A stretch of DNA of 64,000 bases, taken from Puffinus mauretanicus. Taxonomy: Eukaryota > Chordata > Aves > Procellariiformes > Procellariidae. The notes beneath the pieces are model-generated. The model ran no database searches. It saw nothing but the letters and a program-made list of their open reading frames with translations, and had not been told where the DNA came from. The DNA is taken from NCBI GenBank assembly GCA_023333565.1, contig JAJKFH010003762.1, forward strand, positions 1,922,001-1,986,000, given 5' to 3'. This document shows, piece by piece, positions 1 through 12,283 of this stretch. Both the position numbers and the translations under genes were made by a program. Each line of letters begins with the position of its first letter. The stretch's first letter is position 1.

Positions 1-1960
1 AGTTCATCTTGATTAAAACACAAGGGCAGCATCTCGCCGATTTCAATGAGTTATACAGCTGAAAAAGCTCTGTCGTAGTACGTTATGAAAGGATAAAGCA
101 ATGCAGTATTTAAAAGAATCTACTGATAGCAAGGTATGCGACATTTTAGATCAATCCTTTTTCATCTAGATGACAAACTAACAAAAGAGAATCATTAGCC
201 AATGACGTCTTAATTCTATTTTCACTCTTGAAGCTTTGAAATCTTTAAGGAGTCCACTGAATGTGGATTACTTAAATCCTTTGAAGACCACCTTCCTGAG
301 GTCATTTGGGTTTTGTCACTCAGGAAATAACACATTCTTTAGGTTGCCTAATAACAGATGTGATGACATAATCTTCCTGAATGTACAAGATAGGAATTGT
401 CTTCCCAGGTGCGAATCACCCTACACCAAAGCGCTCAGCAACATATGCCTTCCTCCATGAAGGTTACTTTACCACTAGGAACAGCACGTGAGGCTGCTTC
501 GAGACCTATGGCAAACCAAGGAAAATTACCTAAGATTTGGGTTCATGACTTGGTCTCAAACTATGAAAAAGGGGAGCTAAGGATACAAAACTTGCCAATC
601 TCAATGCCCGTGATTCAAAATAGATGTGCTTGTGAGGTTAATGGGGTATGAAGGAGGAAAGTAGAAGGGTTTTGTTGACCGACATCGAACAACCGAAGTA
701 TTCACACACATAGAAACTGTAACTCACTATACGTGCCTAAGTTAGCTAGAAAGCAGCAGAAGGCAAAATAGCTCAGCAGGTTCTGAATGGCTAGCAAAAA
801 AAAAGAAATACAAGCTCTAAAGGCGAACCCATAAGAAATAAAACAAAGAGGAAGGCTCGCAAACCATAAAATGTCCCTAGTTGGATTTGCAAAATTGTCA
901 TGAAAATTTACCAGCCCAGGCATGAAAAATCTATTTGCCCAGTCTTTATCACAGAGATCGATAACAACGAAAACCAGAATACTCCCTTATCAAAATATTA
1001 CGCACTGAAGCCAGGTGGCCAAATAAAACTTTGCAAGCCTGCTCCCCGGAGTAACTATTTTACGTTCCTTTTCTGCTTCAAGTACTAGATATAATCAAGC
1101 ACAGTTGGATGCTCCTGATTAACATGATGGTTGCCTGGAAACACAGGCACAACGTGGCCCAACTTTCCTGGCCATGCCTGTGCTTGAACTCTGGGACAGG
1201 TGAACTAGGTCGGGTTTGCAGATCTCGCCTCTTAAAGCCTTTTAGCCTAAGCTTTGGGGAAAAAAATGTTACTGGATACACGTTCAAGAAGAGAAGATAA
1301 ACAACTCCGGAAGGAAGAGAGAATGCAAGTCCGTGTTCTGAAACGCCATAGTACATTTTCTTTGTATCACGAGAATTAAGAGTTTCACCAAGATACTAAA
1401 TCAATAATGGAGGAATTAAAAAAATCCAGTCCAGAAGCTTTCACAGCTGATTAACTCCTGCCAAGGTACTAAAGCCCTTAAAAAAAAAAAAGTTTTCCAA
1501 TCATTAGGAATTAGCTGGAGGAAAGGGGAAAAGATGGGTGAGAAGATGGGGAGAAGTAGAAGACAAACGTTCACCTTCTTGTTGTGCCATGTTCTTTCCA
1601 GGTGACATTTGAAAAAAATCTCTTAGCTTCTACGTTCACTAATTCATCTGTAAAACGAACTGCGCAACACTTTGCTATCTCGTCCTGGTAAGGACACCTC
1701 CACTGACAGCTGCGAGATGCTCACTCACTTCTCTGATAAGGCCCATGTAAGACAAGAACATTAATTTTGGAATTAATAATCTCATTATAGTAGAATATAA
1801 TTATATACTGGATCATATAATTTTTCCATACGAAATCGATGAGACATTATTTTGGGTGGATGTGTAAGCAAGCCATAAAAAATGCATCTCCGTGAAGAAA
1901 TCGGAGTTCAGCTGACGAAGAGTCCGCGGGTCCCACGGGTGACCCCCTCGCAGCACAGCC
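1..1960. other. Intergenic DNA upstream of LSM6
   Basis: This is AT-rich single-copy-looking DNA. The open frames here are short and I recognise no protein, RNA gene or repeat family in them. Nothing on the minus strand suggests a divergent protein-coding partner for the LSM6 promoter. Confidence 0.6.
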
Positions 1961-2500
1961 CGGTGGGTTTTGGGGAGTTACGTGAGAAACCAGCAGCGCT
2001 TTCACATCGCCCCACGCCAAAACAGCCGGGGCTCGCGGCCTCCCAGAGCCCGAGCGCCCCGCGCCAGGCAGCGGCGGTGCAGGAACCCGCCCAAAATCAG
2101 GGACTCGGGTGGGAAACGCGCCCCGGCAGCGGCGGGGCCGGGGCCGGCACAGGCCGCCAACGGGAGCCCCGCCCTGCGGGCCCGCACCGACCAGGCTGAG
2201 GGCAGAGCGCGGGCAGCAGCCGCTCCCGCCCGCCCCCCGGCCCGCCCGCTGCCGGGGCCGCCCACAGGCCCCGCCCCGCGCGTTCTCGCACCCGCCGCGG
2301 TTTGTCCCTGCCACCGCGCCGTAGCGGGGCGGTGCTGACTGGGCGCGAGCGCGGCGGGCGGCGGGCGCCGGGAAGGGGCGCAGGAGGCGGCGGCGGGTGA
2401 GTGCGGGGCGGGCCCGGGCCCGGGCCCCCCGCGGCGCCTGACCCGCTGCCCCCGGGCCGCGGGGAGGGGACTGGGGCAGGGAAGGGGGGGGCTGCCCGGT
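1960..2500 (+). promoter_or_regulatory. LSM6: CpG island promoter of LSM6
   Basis: The base composition changes abruptly to very GC- and CpG-rich sequence with several GGGCGG-type Sp1 boxes. I see no TATA box. It lies just upstream of the LSM6 coding exons on the same strand, so it is read as the TATA-less promoter of this housekeeping gene. The transcription start itself cannot be fixed from sequence. The long open frames on both strands here are expected from the GC content and are not genes. Confidence 0.8.
2300..2396 (+). other. LSM6: Probable LSM6 non-coding exon 1 (5' end approximate)
   Basis: A strong splice donor (GGCGG|GTGAGT) at 2396/2397 closes the CpG island on the plus strand. 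The first coding exon begins with a good acceptor at 3722, so a non-coding first exon ending at 2396 is the simplest model. The 5' boundary is a guess. The rest of 2,397-3,721 would be intron 1. Confidence 0.55.
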
Positions 2501-3122
2501 TATGTGGGCGGGAGGCTCCTGTGTGGTGTGTATACTTCTCCGCCGCGCGCGGGAGTGGCCGTTAGTGGTGTCTGTGGCAGCCGTTGCTCCTGCTTTTTTC
2601 TGTTGTTTTTTTTTTTAAGCAAGCGGCAGCAAAGCTTCACATTGCGTCTGGGGTTTCCGTCGGGGGCGTTTGTGAAAACACATTTCGCGCCGTTTTAGCT
2701 GGTTTTGAACACGCAGCTTTCGCAGCGGCGCGTAAAACCAGAGCGTGTTCCACCTTCGGGAGGGCGGGTGAGCTGCCCGGGGCGGGCAGGGCGGGCAGCA
2801 CCGGCGGGTCAAAACGTGCTTCTTTCCCAGAAAGCTTCGGCTATGAAGTGCTACACTGCCGAGCCCTACGGTGCCAGCGTCGCAGGTGACATTGTGTATT
2901 GATAGGGAAACCGGTGACGATCCCTGCACGGCCGGAATAGCTTATTGCAGCTTGCCACAGAAAGCAAGCAACAAAAAGTTGGCACTACTGATGTCAGCAT
3001 TAGCACTATTTTCTACCATTGATTTAAAATGCAGAACAACTGCTACTTAGACAGCGTGACAAAGTGACATAAAAGGAGAAGTTAAGCAATACAGCTGAGG
3101 GAAGGTCTCATACCAAACTGGG

Positions 3123-3138
3123 GGTGTGTGCACACACC
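3123..3138. repeat. 16-base perfect palindrome of alternating GT/CA
   Basis: GGTGTGTGCACACACC lies in LSM6 intron 1. It is self-complementary and alternates purine and pyrimidine over most of its length, a composition that favours Z-DNA. Confidence 0.9.
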
Positions 3139-3721
3139 ATGAATTTTTAAATCGCAGCATCTTTTCAGGTCTCCATACAACTTAATCACAAGCCTTAGTT
3201 CTAAACTTAGTCTAACTTAACGGATTCTTTTGAGGGCATCCTTTCAAATTTATTCTTTGCTCCTATTTGTGAGATGAGATCAAAAATCCTTCTCTTGCTG
3301 TTCTAGCACAGGCTTCTGTGTCTAGAGCATGCACTGGCTTCTCCCCCCACCCCCTAAAGATATGAACCACTTACTATGACTTAGCTCTCGTATTTTAGTA
3401 AAACCATTTTAGCAAAAGGTGTTACAGAGAAGATGAGGCCTTTGGCTCTGTTGGAAGTTTACAAGACGCACAGCATGGCAAACATGGATTCTTGTTAATA
3501 ATTTCAGAAATTATAAAAATGTCAAAGGGAAAGTTTCATGCTATGGCTCTAGGAGCTCTGCCTCTCCACCTCCACCCTTAAGATTTTGCTTTTATCTCTT
3601 TTGATATTTTTTCCTACTGCAAGTATTAAGCATCAGGGGACTGCCTTTCTCTACTGAGTATTTAAAGACCATATGTGAGCGTGTTGCTTATCCAAATGTT
3701 TTCTCTCATTTCTCTTCCCAG

Positions 3722-3834
3722 CTTACCAGAGAAGATCAAGATGAGTCTACGGAAGCAAACCCCTAGTGACTTTCTAAAACAAATCATTGGAAGGCCAGTT
3801 GTCGTAAAATTAAATTCTGGAGTTGATTATCGAG
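3722..3834 (+). CDS. LSM6: LSM6 exon 2, first coding exon
   Basis: The acceptor is a pyrimidine tract ending TCTTCCCAG at 3721, followed by 19 bases of 5' UTR and the ATG at 3741. The donor GAG|GTAAGT follows 3834. It encodes residues 1-31 plus one base of Gly32. Confidence 0.96.
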
Positions 3835-6800
3835 GTAAGTTCTCCATCTGTCTTTCACACTGAGTAAAGTCATTGTTTGGGGAGGCTGGAACAGATGCAT
3901 TGCTTTTGAAAAACAAAACAGTGTGATCCAGAATCTTGGAGTGTGTGAATGTAGGTCTCAGAATGGTGACATTAAAAATAGAAAATGAACTCTGGGGAAA
4001 CTGATGAAAAGGAAGCTGACGGTGGATTTAGAGATTAAAATTACTTATCTGAATTATTAGTGTCTTTAGTCACAGATGGTTAGACTGGAGTCTCGGGATG
4101 ATTCTGAGTTTCTAAACTGATATTTGTAAAGATTGGCTGGAATTACAATTGCTGAAATGGCCAGGCAGTCCCCTTTTCAGTGCTCTGATAGCAGCCCTTG
4201 TTGGACAACTATCCTTTTCTTCACCTTCCTGTTCTCCAATTCCTGGTATAGACCTTGGTCCAGAAAAGCTTCAAACAGTAAACTGTGCTATCAGTCATAA
4301 GCCTATTCTTACAGGAGGGATGAAAGAGTTAGTTACATTCTTGGTTAAACAACTGCCTAGACACGTGTTGGATCAAGACTCACGGAGATATAGGAGAAAG
4401 CTTAGTGTGGCTTTTGCTGCTATATGCCTGGTTCATTTTAACACAGTCCAGCAGTTTTATTCCAGAACTCTTCAGCCTATCTGTATACCTTCTTGCACTG
4501 TATGTAGGATTATAGTTTCTTTTAACCAGTAAATTAAACTTCTCTGTTCAGTGAAATGTCCTGGTCCTACTCCCATTAGGATAAGACTATCGGCCTGTCC
4601 TATTTTTTTAGTAGTATCCAAGCTTAATTAAAACTGTCATGTATCTCCTATAGTGCACAATTTAGGCATTTTATTCTGGAATGATTTAAACATTATAGTC
4701 CTGCTACAGATCACTGCTTCAGATAGGTTTAATTCAATTGGCTCAGCTTGGCACTTGTGAGAGGAGACTTGTTTGTGCTGTGACAAGGAATCTTTGTATT
4801 ATGACAGTTTTAAATTGTTATTGCTCACTGACAGAGCAAGCAGTGCCTTCTTATCTCTTCCTGTTCCTCTTTAGTGTCTCTCAGCTGACAAAATTTGCAA
4901 TATGTCATTTCTTTGAGAAGGGCTTACATTGTCCGAGCACTTCAGGTGGGGTTGGTGGCTTAAAAACTTCACTGCTGCTCATCGGTCTTTGGCCTCTGTA
5001 AATTCTTTCTTGCAGGAGAATGTAGCAATAGCTCATTAAAGTCAATTAAAGCAAGTCATCATTTACCAAAGATACACACAAGGCAGGGCCAAACCAGATT
5101 TGGTTTTTGGATGCACTTTCTATTTTCTTTGAGAGCATTGGTACCTTCTGCTCGGTAAGATCCATTTCTAACTGCTGCAGATAAATTACTTAACTTCCCC
5201 CTCAACAAGGCTAGTTTAACATGCCTACAGTCAGACCTACCAGGAATTGAACCATAGTTCCTTTGAACACCCTTATTTGTTACTGGATTTTTTTCCCCTC
5301 CCTTCCTTATTTCCCTCTGCTCTCCTTCCTTCCCACTTGATGTGATCCTGCGGTCTTGATTTGAAAAATAGGCATTCAGTTTCTTTTCTGCAGAAATTTG
5401 ACCAACATTTGTAAAAGCCAAACATTAAAAAAGCCAGCATCTCAGGCTTTTGTTGCAGATCTGTCTAGATTCTTCCTCTAGGCTGTGTTGCTGATTTTAA
5501 GTCTGTACCTCCACCCTCTGAGCCACCACACGCACAAACGTGATCTAATACAAGTGTTGATGTGGAGCCGTGAAATGTCTTGATTCCCTGCCAAATGCTG
5601 CACACGTCTAAGGGAAAAAGCCCTGGGAAAGTAATCGGTGATAAATTAATATATGTATGATTTCTATGTGTAGAGATGGATATGTACCTTAAAACATCTC
5701 TACATATAGATAAAACAGATAAAATACTAGTCAGGATGGGTAGCGACAATATTTAATGCATTAGGTGGCCTGAGAGTAAACACAAAGAAAAGGAGGAAGA
5801 GAATGAAACAACCGTGAAAGCACTCTAGGAACAAAAGTTTGAAAATACTGCATTCATGGCCTACTGAGTGGTAGCTTAAGAAAATCCACACAGTCCAATT
5901 TTAATTTTGGACAAACTTTTTTTGGTTTTTTATTGTTATGTGGAGCAGTAGGGATTACTGGAGTGAAAGAGAGTTCTGACTTTTGTTTGGTTTGGTTTTT
6001 TCGGTGCATTTAGTAACACTTTGTGAGCAGGCAGTTTCTCCTATTTGTGTGGAAACAGGAAAGAAAAACTTAAAGGAAAATAATAATCCTCAAACCATTA
6101 CAAGTTGGCAGGAGAACTTGAATTCCTAATTATTTAGTGGAAAATATTACAGTAACACTTCTGAAAAATGAGAACATGTCCTAGAGGACATCTCTCAGAC
6201 TGGAGTTTTCTCCCCCTCCCCAAGTACAGCCAATACACTATATTTCAAGTTTTAATGCAAGGTAAATAAATTAGGTGTTTTTCAAACAGAGGAAAAAATT
6301 ATTTTAGTAGTATCATCTGTATGTGCAAGGATGAAGTCAGGAAAACACATGCAAGATGGAGATAATTAATATAGCTTTTTACAAGTTGTTTTATGTGCAC
6401 GATTAACAAGTCAGATTGCATTCTCTGAGCAATTCTTTACATGTGTTAATCCCCACATTCAGTTCCTTACATGAATAGTCTGTTTGTTGATCAGGCAAGT
6501 TAAATTTGTAGACGGCCATGGTTCTGATCTTAAGTGTGGGTGTAGAGGCCAAGGAGTGATTTTGAGTGAAAAAATGCCATCATGCTGCCAGCACATAGGA
6601 AGCACTGTGTGAATAAGGTACAGCCTTCAACAGGGCCTACAAGAAGTGAGAACATAAATACTTGTCTAAAATCAGTGCTATTCAAATGCATATTTTCCTG
6701 ATCAAAATTATATTTTGATAATATTACAAATGGCAGAGATTTTTTTCTTGAGTTGCATTAACTAAACAGTGTAATTTTATTTTTGTGGGAAGATTTCAGT

Positions 6801-9051
6801 GTCATTTGAAAACCCTTTGCCTGTTGAAAATGATGTAGAATTTTGTTTACATCAAAACAGAGACTTGCAGCCAATGTTCTTCTAGATCTGTAAGCATGAA
6901 GATAAATATGAAAAAGTGTGTATGGTGTCCCGTATTAAAAGGGTTGGTTTTCAGCTATATCCTTCACAAGTTTTGATGAAAACTCAATTTACATAGCCTT
7001 GTCCTTAGGTTATCCAGTTACACTTAATTCACAGGTTCTTTTCAGGTGTGTGGCTTAAAACACAAGTGAGAAGAGACAACTTAAACTTTCAAAGTGGAAA
7101 TTGTCAATCTTTTGAAAGTCATGCCTTAATGACTTCTTTTTTCCTCCCACTCTTACATCAACTGATAAAGTTGCTACTAGCGTGCCTGGGGTTCCTCACT
7201 CCCAGCTTAATTCTTTGAAGAATATTCTGATCTATTGACTCACCTGGCCAATCTTGGGCTTTTAGTTTGTTATGAAGATACAGTTTTTTCAGTACTATTC
7301 AAACACAATGCATTTTTGTTTATTTTAAAATAAGTTTAAGCTGATTCACTTTTAAACTGTCACTGTTTTCAGGTGTCCTGGCTTGCCTGGATGGGTATAT
7401 GAATATAGCTCTGGAACAGACAGAAGAATATGTAAATGGACAATTAAAGAACAAGTATGGGGACGCATTTATCCGAGGAAATAATGGTAACTCCTCCTCC
7501 TTATGTTAATGCTCATTAGAAGGTTGTGTTTTGATATTTATTTCTGAATTTGAGGAGTGGCTGAGGTGTAAGCAAGCTGCCTGTAAGAATATTACTTTTA
7601 GGCTTTCTTGTAAACCTTAACATACTTACTTTTTACAGTTTCACTTTTCAGTGTCTGTGCTTTTCTGCATTCCTGTGGCCCTTTTTGCCTCTGAACTTGA
7701 AGTTCATTTAGACAAGCATGCTCTTTTCTAGCCTTCCTTAGAGCTTATTTCCTGTCATTTGATAGGTTTACTCTTTTGCACTTACTGCCTGCTTAGATGG
7801 CCTCTGCTCCTTAGAAGTTTCTGTGTTTTGCTAGGTAAACTACCCTGTAAATTTATGATACAGTACAGATGTTGATGACACTGTAATATTTTCTTGTGAT
7901 GCAATTGTCCAGACCTGAATGAATGCTGTTCATTAGTACTGGAGGCTATCTGCATTTTTATGAGTAAAGATTTTGCCACCAGTCAAGAAAATCACTTGTA
8001 CTTTACTATTGAGCCTTTGAATATCCAAGTGCAATAGGTGGATTTTAGTGCACTCCAAGGACAATCCCAGGCTCCTGAAATGACTCTGTGGCATCTGATA
8101 GGCTGTAACAGCAGGACATGCCAAGGAAAAGAATATCTAAAAATAGAAAAGGTTCACAAGTCCGATGTGAAGAGACTTGTAAAGATGGTAAACGAAGCAG
8201 AGTTTGACCAAGTTACTTGAGAAGAAAATGGAGGACAGGAAGGAGGGAGGGAATAAAAAGGAACAAGAACTGAATTCCATATTACAAAAAGAGTCAAAGA
8301 GAATGTGGCACCCGTGTGAAAGAGTGTTCTGGGAGGAGAAATAATCTTTGAATGAAGCCAAATGCTTTTTGTGAGGAATTTGGATTACTATGCTAAGGAG
8401 TGCAGTGACATTGCAGCTGGAGAATCAATTATGGAAATGCAAATCTATTATAAAAGTTAAAACAAATGGATGAGAGTCAGGAGGCTGAAGAACAGGCTGA
8501 GCAGAGAACTTAAGACATCCCAGGTTTAGGAGCACGATGCAGTTTCATCTTGTGCATGGATCCGTTCTGGGGCTATCACCAGCCAAGCAGGTGGAAGATG
8601 TCTGCTGCTTCATAGGTAATCGTTAGCTTTGCCTTAAGTGCTTGCGATTTCCAGCTTTTGTTGAAAGATCATAGCATTAGTGTCTGACACCCATAATTCT
8701 GCTGCTTAGAAACTCTCTCATGGTCCCCTCAGTAACGCTGCAGGGTAGCAGGCTTTACTCTCCCTCTGTTCAGCCTGCATCTGCTGGAGTGTAGCTTGGC
8801 TATGAATACAGTAAATACTGAACCAAAGTAATACATAATGTGTAAATTTGATAGCATTTCTTGAAACCTGGACTTAAAAATTTCCTGACTTTGTTCATGC
8901 TGAATGGGATTCATTACACTGTTAGAAGCCATGGAAATAAGATGTTTTAAATAAACAGGCTTCTGCACATTATTTACCAGGACCCTCTTACGTGTGCCGC
9001 TTTCTCCTTTTCACAGTATTGTACATAAGCACACAGAAGAGGAGGATGTGA
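3741..9051 (+). CDS. LSM6: LSM6: U6 snRNA-associated Sm-like protein Lsm6 (complete, 3 coding exons)
   Basis: The joined coding exons 3741-3834, 7373-7486 and 9017-9051 total 243 bases and encode 80 residues, the usual length of this family. The protein is an Sm-fold subunit shared by two rings. The nuclear Lsm2-8 ring binds the U6 snRNA 3' end, and the cytoplasmic Lsm1-7 ring acts in mRNA decapping and decay. The Sm1 motif is visible around residues 20-46 (RGVLACLDGYMNIAL, with Asp38 and Asn42), and the Sm2 motif is IRGNN at 65-69, where Arg66 and Asn68 are typical RNA-contact positions. The start ATG has A at -3. All introns are GT-AG and the reading phase is kept at each junction. The protein appears essentially identical to the mammalian one as I remember it. 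The CpG-island promoter fits constitutive expression. Confidence 0.97.
3835..7372 (+). other. LSM6: LSM6 intron 2
   Basis: This is AT-rich intronic sequence. No second gene, RNA gene or recognisable transposon was seen in it. Confidence 0.9.
7373..7486 (+). CDS. LSM6: LSM6 exon 3
   Basis: The acceptor is CTGTTTTCAG at 7372 and the donor is ATG|GTAACT after 7486. The 114-base exon carries most of the Sm1 motif and the start of Sm2 (residues 32-69 plus one base). Confidence 0.97.
7487..9016 (+). other. LSM6: LSM6 intron 3
   Basis: This is intronic sequence with a purine-rich patch around 8220-8290. Nothing else was identified. Confidence 0.9.
9017..9051 (+). CDS. LSM6: LSM6 exon 4, last coding part
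   Basis: The acceptor is CTTTTCACAG at 9016. The coding part finishes Sm2 and the basic C-terminus (VLYISTQKRRM) and stops at TGA 9049-9051. The 3' UTR follows directly in the same exon. Confidence 0.96.
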
Positions 9052-9265
9052 AGATGCCAGGAGGAGGCTGTTTTGTACTTGTGAACCTCTTCGAAGTGAT
9101 GAGTCCTGTTTGATTTGTAGCTAATAATCCACAGGTGAAATACACAAGTGTTTAAATATTTTTTTTAAATAAATGTAAACCAGTGTAAACTTCCTGAATG
9201 TTTTTGTTTCAAAGCATTGCTTTTGTTCCACTGTACAGAAAATAATAAAAGTGAAGCATATAACA
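9052..9265 (+). terminator. LSM6: LSM6 3' UTR with two polyadenylation signals
   Basis: AATAAA occurs at 9168-9173 and again at 9244-9249, both within about 200 bases of the stop codon. A short 3' UTR using one or both is likely. The cleavage point cannot be read from the sequence. Confidence 0.6.
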
Positions 9266-10864
9266 GTGCTGCAAGACTGATTCAAAGCAACAGCTCACTT
9301 AATTTTGCTAACAGTTACAGAAATACTGATTGGGAGGTAAGCAGGCATGGAGTAATTGCAAATCACAGCCTTGTATTGATGGGAAAACAATAGTTTAACT
9401 GATGTTGGGAAGGGAAATGCTAATGTTTTGGTGACAATGACCTGTCCCTTTTGGAAAACACAGGGTCAGCTTTAAATGCCAATCTAGTAAGAGTCATCGG
9501 GTAAAAAGTTCAGCTGTCCAAAAAATCTTGAATTGTGGATTGAATCAAGGGATGTAACAGTGACACTTCAACAGTTAGGGGTGGGGAAAGAATTGAATCA
9601 AGTGGAAGAAAAGCCCTAAGGAAGAAAAGAAGGCTCTGTGCCATTGGAGGAAGTCAGTCGCAGGTGAAAAGCTCTCAGTTGGTATGCCAACACAGCTAGT
9701 AGCTGCCTCACCTCCTGCCTCTTTACACCCCACCCTACCTCAGCTTGCAGTTACCTTTTTTCCCTGCATCTCTACCAAACACAATGGACTTCTTCAGTAA
9801 AAAGCAATTTTAACTAATACCTAAAGCTACTCCTGAAAACAGACGAGGAATCTAAAAGCTTTTGTAAACATGCCATATGTATCCTCTTCAGACAATTCAC
9901 TCTTTCTCCCACTCATTTCCCCCCAACCTAGTACCATATATATATTCTCTTTCTTTATGTGCTAGCCAGAAATGAGGACAAATACGTTAAGCTTATAGTA
10001 TGCATTAGGGAGGGGGAACCTCTGTGCAGGCAATGGAAGCAGAACTTGTTTGTTTATATTTTGCAACAACGATCCCAGATAATCAAAGCTCCGTGAGTAA
10101 ATCCAGCTCAGTTTTACATGGATATTTATATCAATTTATAAAATATCTTTTCTCCTTTTACGTGCAGTCAGTCAAGAAAAAAAAGCTGAACGTTCAGGTA
10201 TTTCTTAGTCTGAGTGTTACTGCACTTAACACCCAGATACTCAGAGTGTTTTCTTATTCCTTGGGACAAAGTTTAAGTTAGGATAATGTACCTCATGGTG
10301 ACGTTATTTATCCAATTTTTAAAAATGAGTTTTCTGAAGCCCTGCTTTATTCTTTGGGCACTTTATAGTGCCTCCAGGAACAAAAGTACTTCTGCTTGTG
10401 GATGGATGAACACAAGATAACTGTGTGAATGTAACATTGGCCCATTCTTTCCAAGTACCAGTAGCTCTAATGCAAGCAGGAAATAGTAACATTTCAATTA
10501 TCCAAGGGAGAGAATGTGGGTTGCAAATTTTTTTTTTTTTAAGATCAAGGAATAATTCTAAGTTATTTTGCAATCAGTAGTTAACCTTTCCACATTAAAC
10601 ACTTCAGAAGCCACTACAGAACATAGAAATAGAGATGCTACTTTATAATATGCTTCAATAATTTATCATTTTCTGACAAGGGTTGAAAAGGGTCCAGGAT
10701 GCAAGTACAGATCACCAACTTGCTCTTCTGCAAGTGGCTTCTTTTAAAAAAAGGAAGACGTACCTCCAAGTGGAGCATGTAGTTTCTCATTTGTTTTTTC
10801 ATCTATATGCAGCTGGCAGGTTACTGTGTGCTTTCATTCCTGGAGACTGTCTGGGTTTTTTGTG

Positions 10865-10890
10865 TTTTTTTTTTTTTTTTTTTTTTTTTT
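10865..10890. repeat. Poly(T) tract, 26 bases
   Basis: An uninterrupted run of T is followed by AT-rich sequence and more T runs. It could be a simple repeat or the reversed poly(A) tail of a very old retroposed copy on the minus strand. No body of such a copy was recognised. Confidence 0.9.
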
Positions 10891-12039
10891 ATTTTAATAT
10901 GGGGTTAGTTTTTTTTCCCTTTTCCTTTTCCACCTTTCTCCCCTCCTCCACCTACCCACCTCTAGCAACATATTTTGCACAGACTTCAATTTACTCTCAA
11001 GAGTTTGCATTGCTAACTTCTTAGCTGCAGTTCTGTTTCTACAAGTCTAGTTATAGAACATTTTTCTGTTCTGATCTGCTACTTCAGATGGTCTAATCAC
11101 GTACTAAACTCTGAACTTAGAAAATACTATGTAGTTTACAGGCTGAGGGTTTTTTTAATGTATTCTAGATCATGAAGTCACTATTTACTATGTAAGGTAG
11201 GTAGGAAAATTTGCATTAAAGATGAGCTGTTGTAATTCATATTCAAATTTCAAAAGTAGCTAAAGAAATTAAACATTTAATTCCCACAATCACTGACCTT
11301 TATGTACACTTTACAAGATTTTTCCCCCTTAATTCAATTTTCAGCCCCTGTGTTTAAATCAAGTGAACATTTAAGCTTGGCTTCAGTTAGGCAGTCCAAT
11401 GTTTGGATGTTGTCTGTTTTGAGTTGGATAAAACATTCATCTTGGATTTATTTTACTTATCTTTTAGATTTTGTTTTGACTTACTATATCCTGTAGGACA
11501 GCATACCAGTTACAATTAAATCAGACACTGGCCGGACAGCTTTCAGAATAGCACATGGAACACTATCCAAAGTTTAAGTTTTAAGGTGAGGCATCCCATT
11601 ATATCTGTATGTAAACGTCAAAGTAGAATGGCGTATTTCACAAACTCTCGGTGCTTAAAAATGACTCAACCTGATTTATAAGATCTTTATCCCATCGGGA
11701 GATACAAATACACTCTTACAAATGCAATATATCTTCACACACAAAAGGCTGTATTACATACTAATGCTCATGTCCTTCATATTACCTCATTTACCATATC
11801 CTAATGCTCTTGCCCCAGTACCTGTGTATAAAACAGTTTTACTTGTGGATCAAGCTCATCTAGATCAGGACTGACAATGAAACTTTCCTTGAACAACTTA
11901 CAAGTGTTGTCCATCACTTGTCTTAGAAGAATGCACCCAAAATTAAGTAATCCAAAACTAGCAAACAAAAATTAATTGAATTTCAAAGACTAAAGCTGCA
12001 TTCACATACATAGTTAGTACTCTTATGCAATGAGGTCAC

Positions 12040-12283
12040 TTGATGAAACCAAGGCCATTCAACCACTACCCCACCCCCACCCCCACCCTCTTCCATGCGT
12101 TCAGTTCACAGACGGACCCTAGGAAGAGCAGTAACTGGATTTGCTACATCCCCACATCCACTGGAAGTTTCTTGCACTTGAAAAGCCAAACTAAGCCACA
12201 TCTCCTTAAAACAAACGCCTGGCTGGGAACAGCAGCGCAGCATATCCTGCGGAAACTGAAGAAAGCAAGTCTGGAAGGAGGAG
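12040..12283 (+). other. Unsupported candidate exon with a strong splice donor
   Basis: An open frame runs from about 12040 and meets a consensus donor (GGAG|GTAAGT) after 12283. It resembles no family I know, and its composition (repeated Pro-Thr from a C-rich patch) suggests chance. It could be a non-coding exon of an unannotated transcript or an alternative REELD1 5' exon. Confidence 0.15.

Noticed and set aside
1847..2338. Overlapping open frames on both strands in the LSM6 promoter
   Set aside because: All are explained by GC-rich sequence lacking stop codons. None has a family signature.
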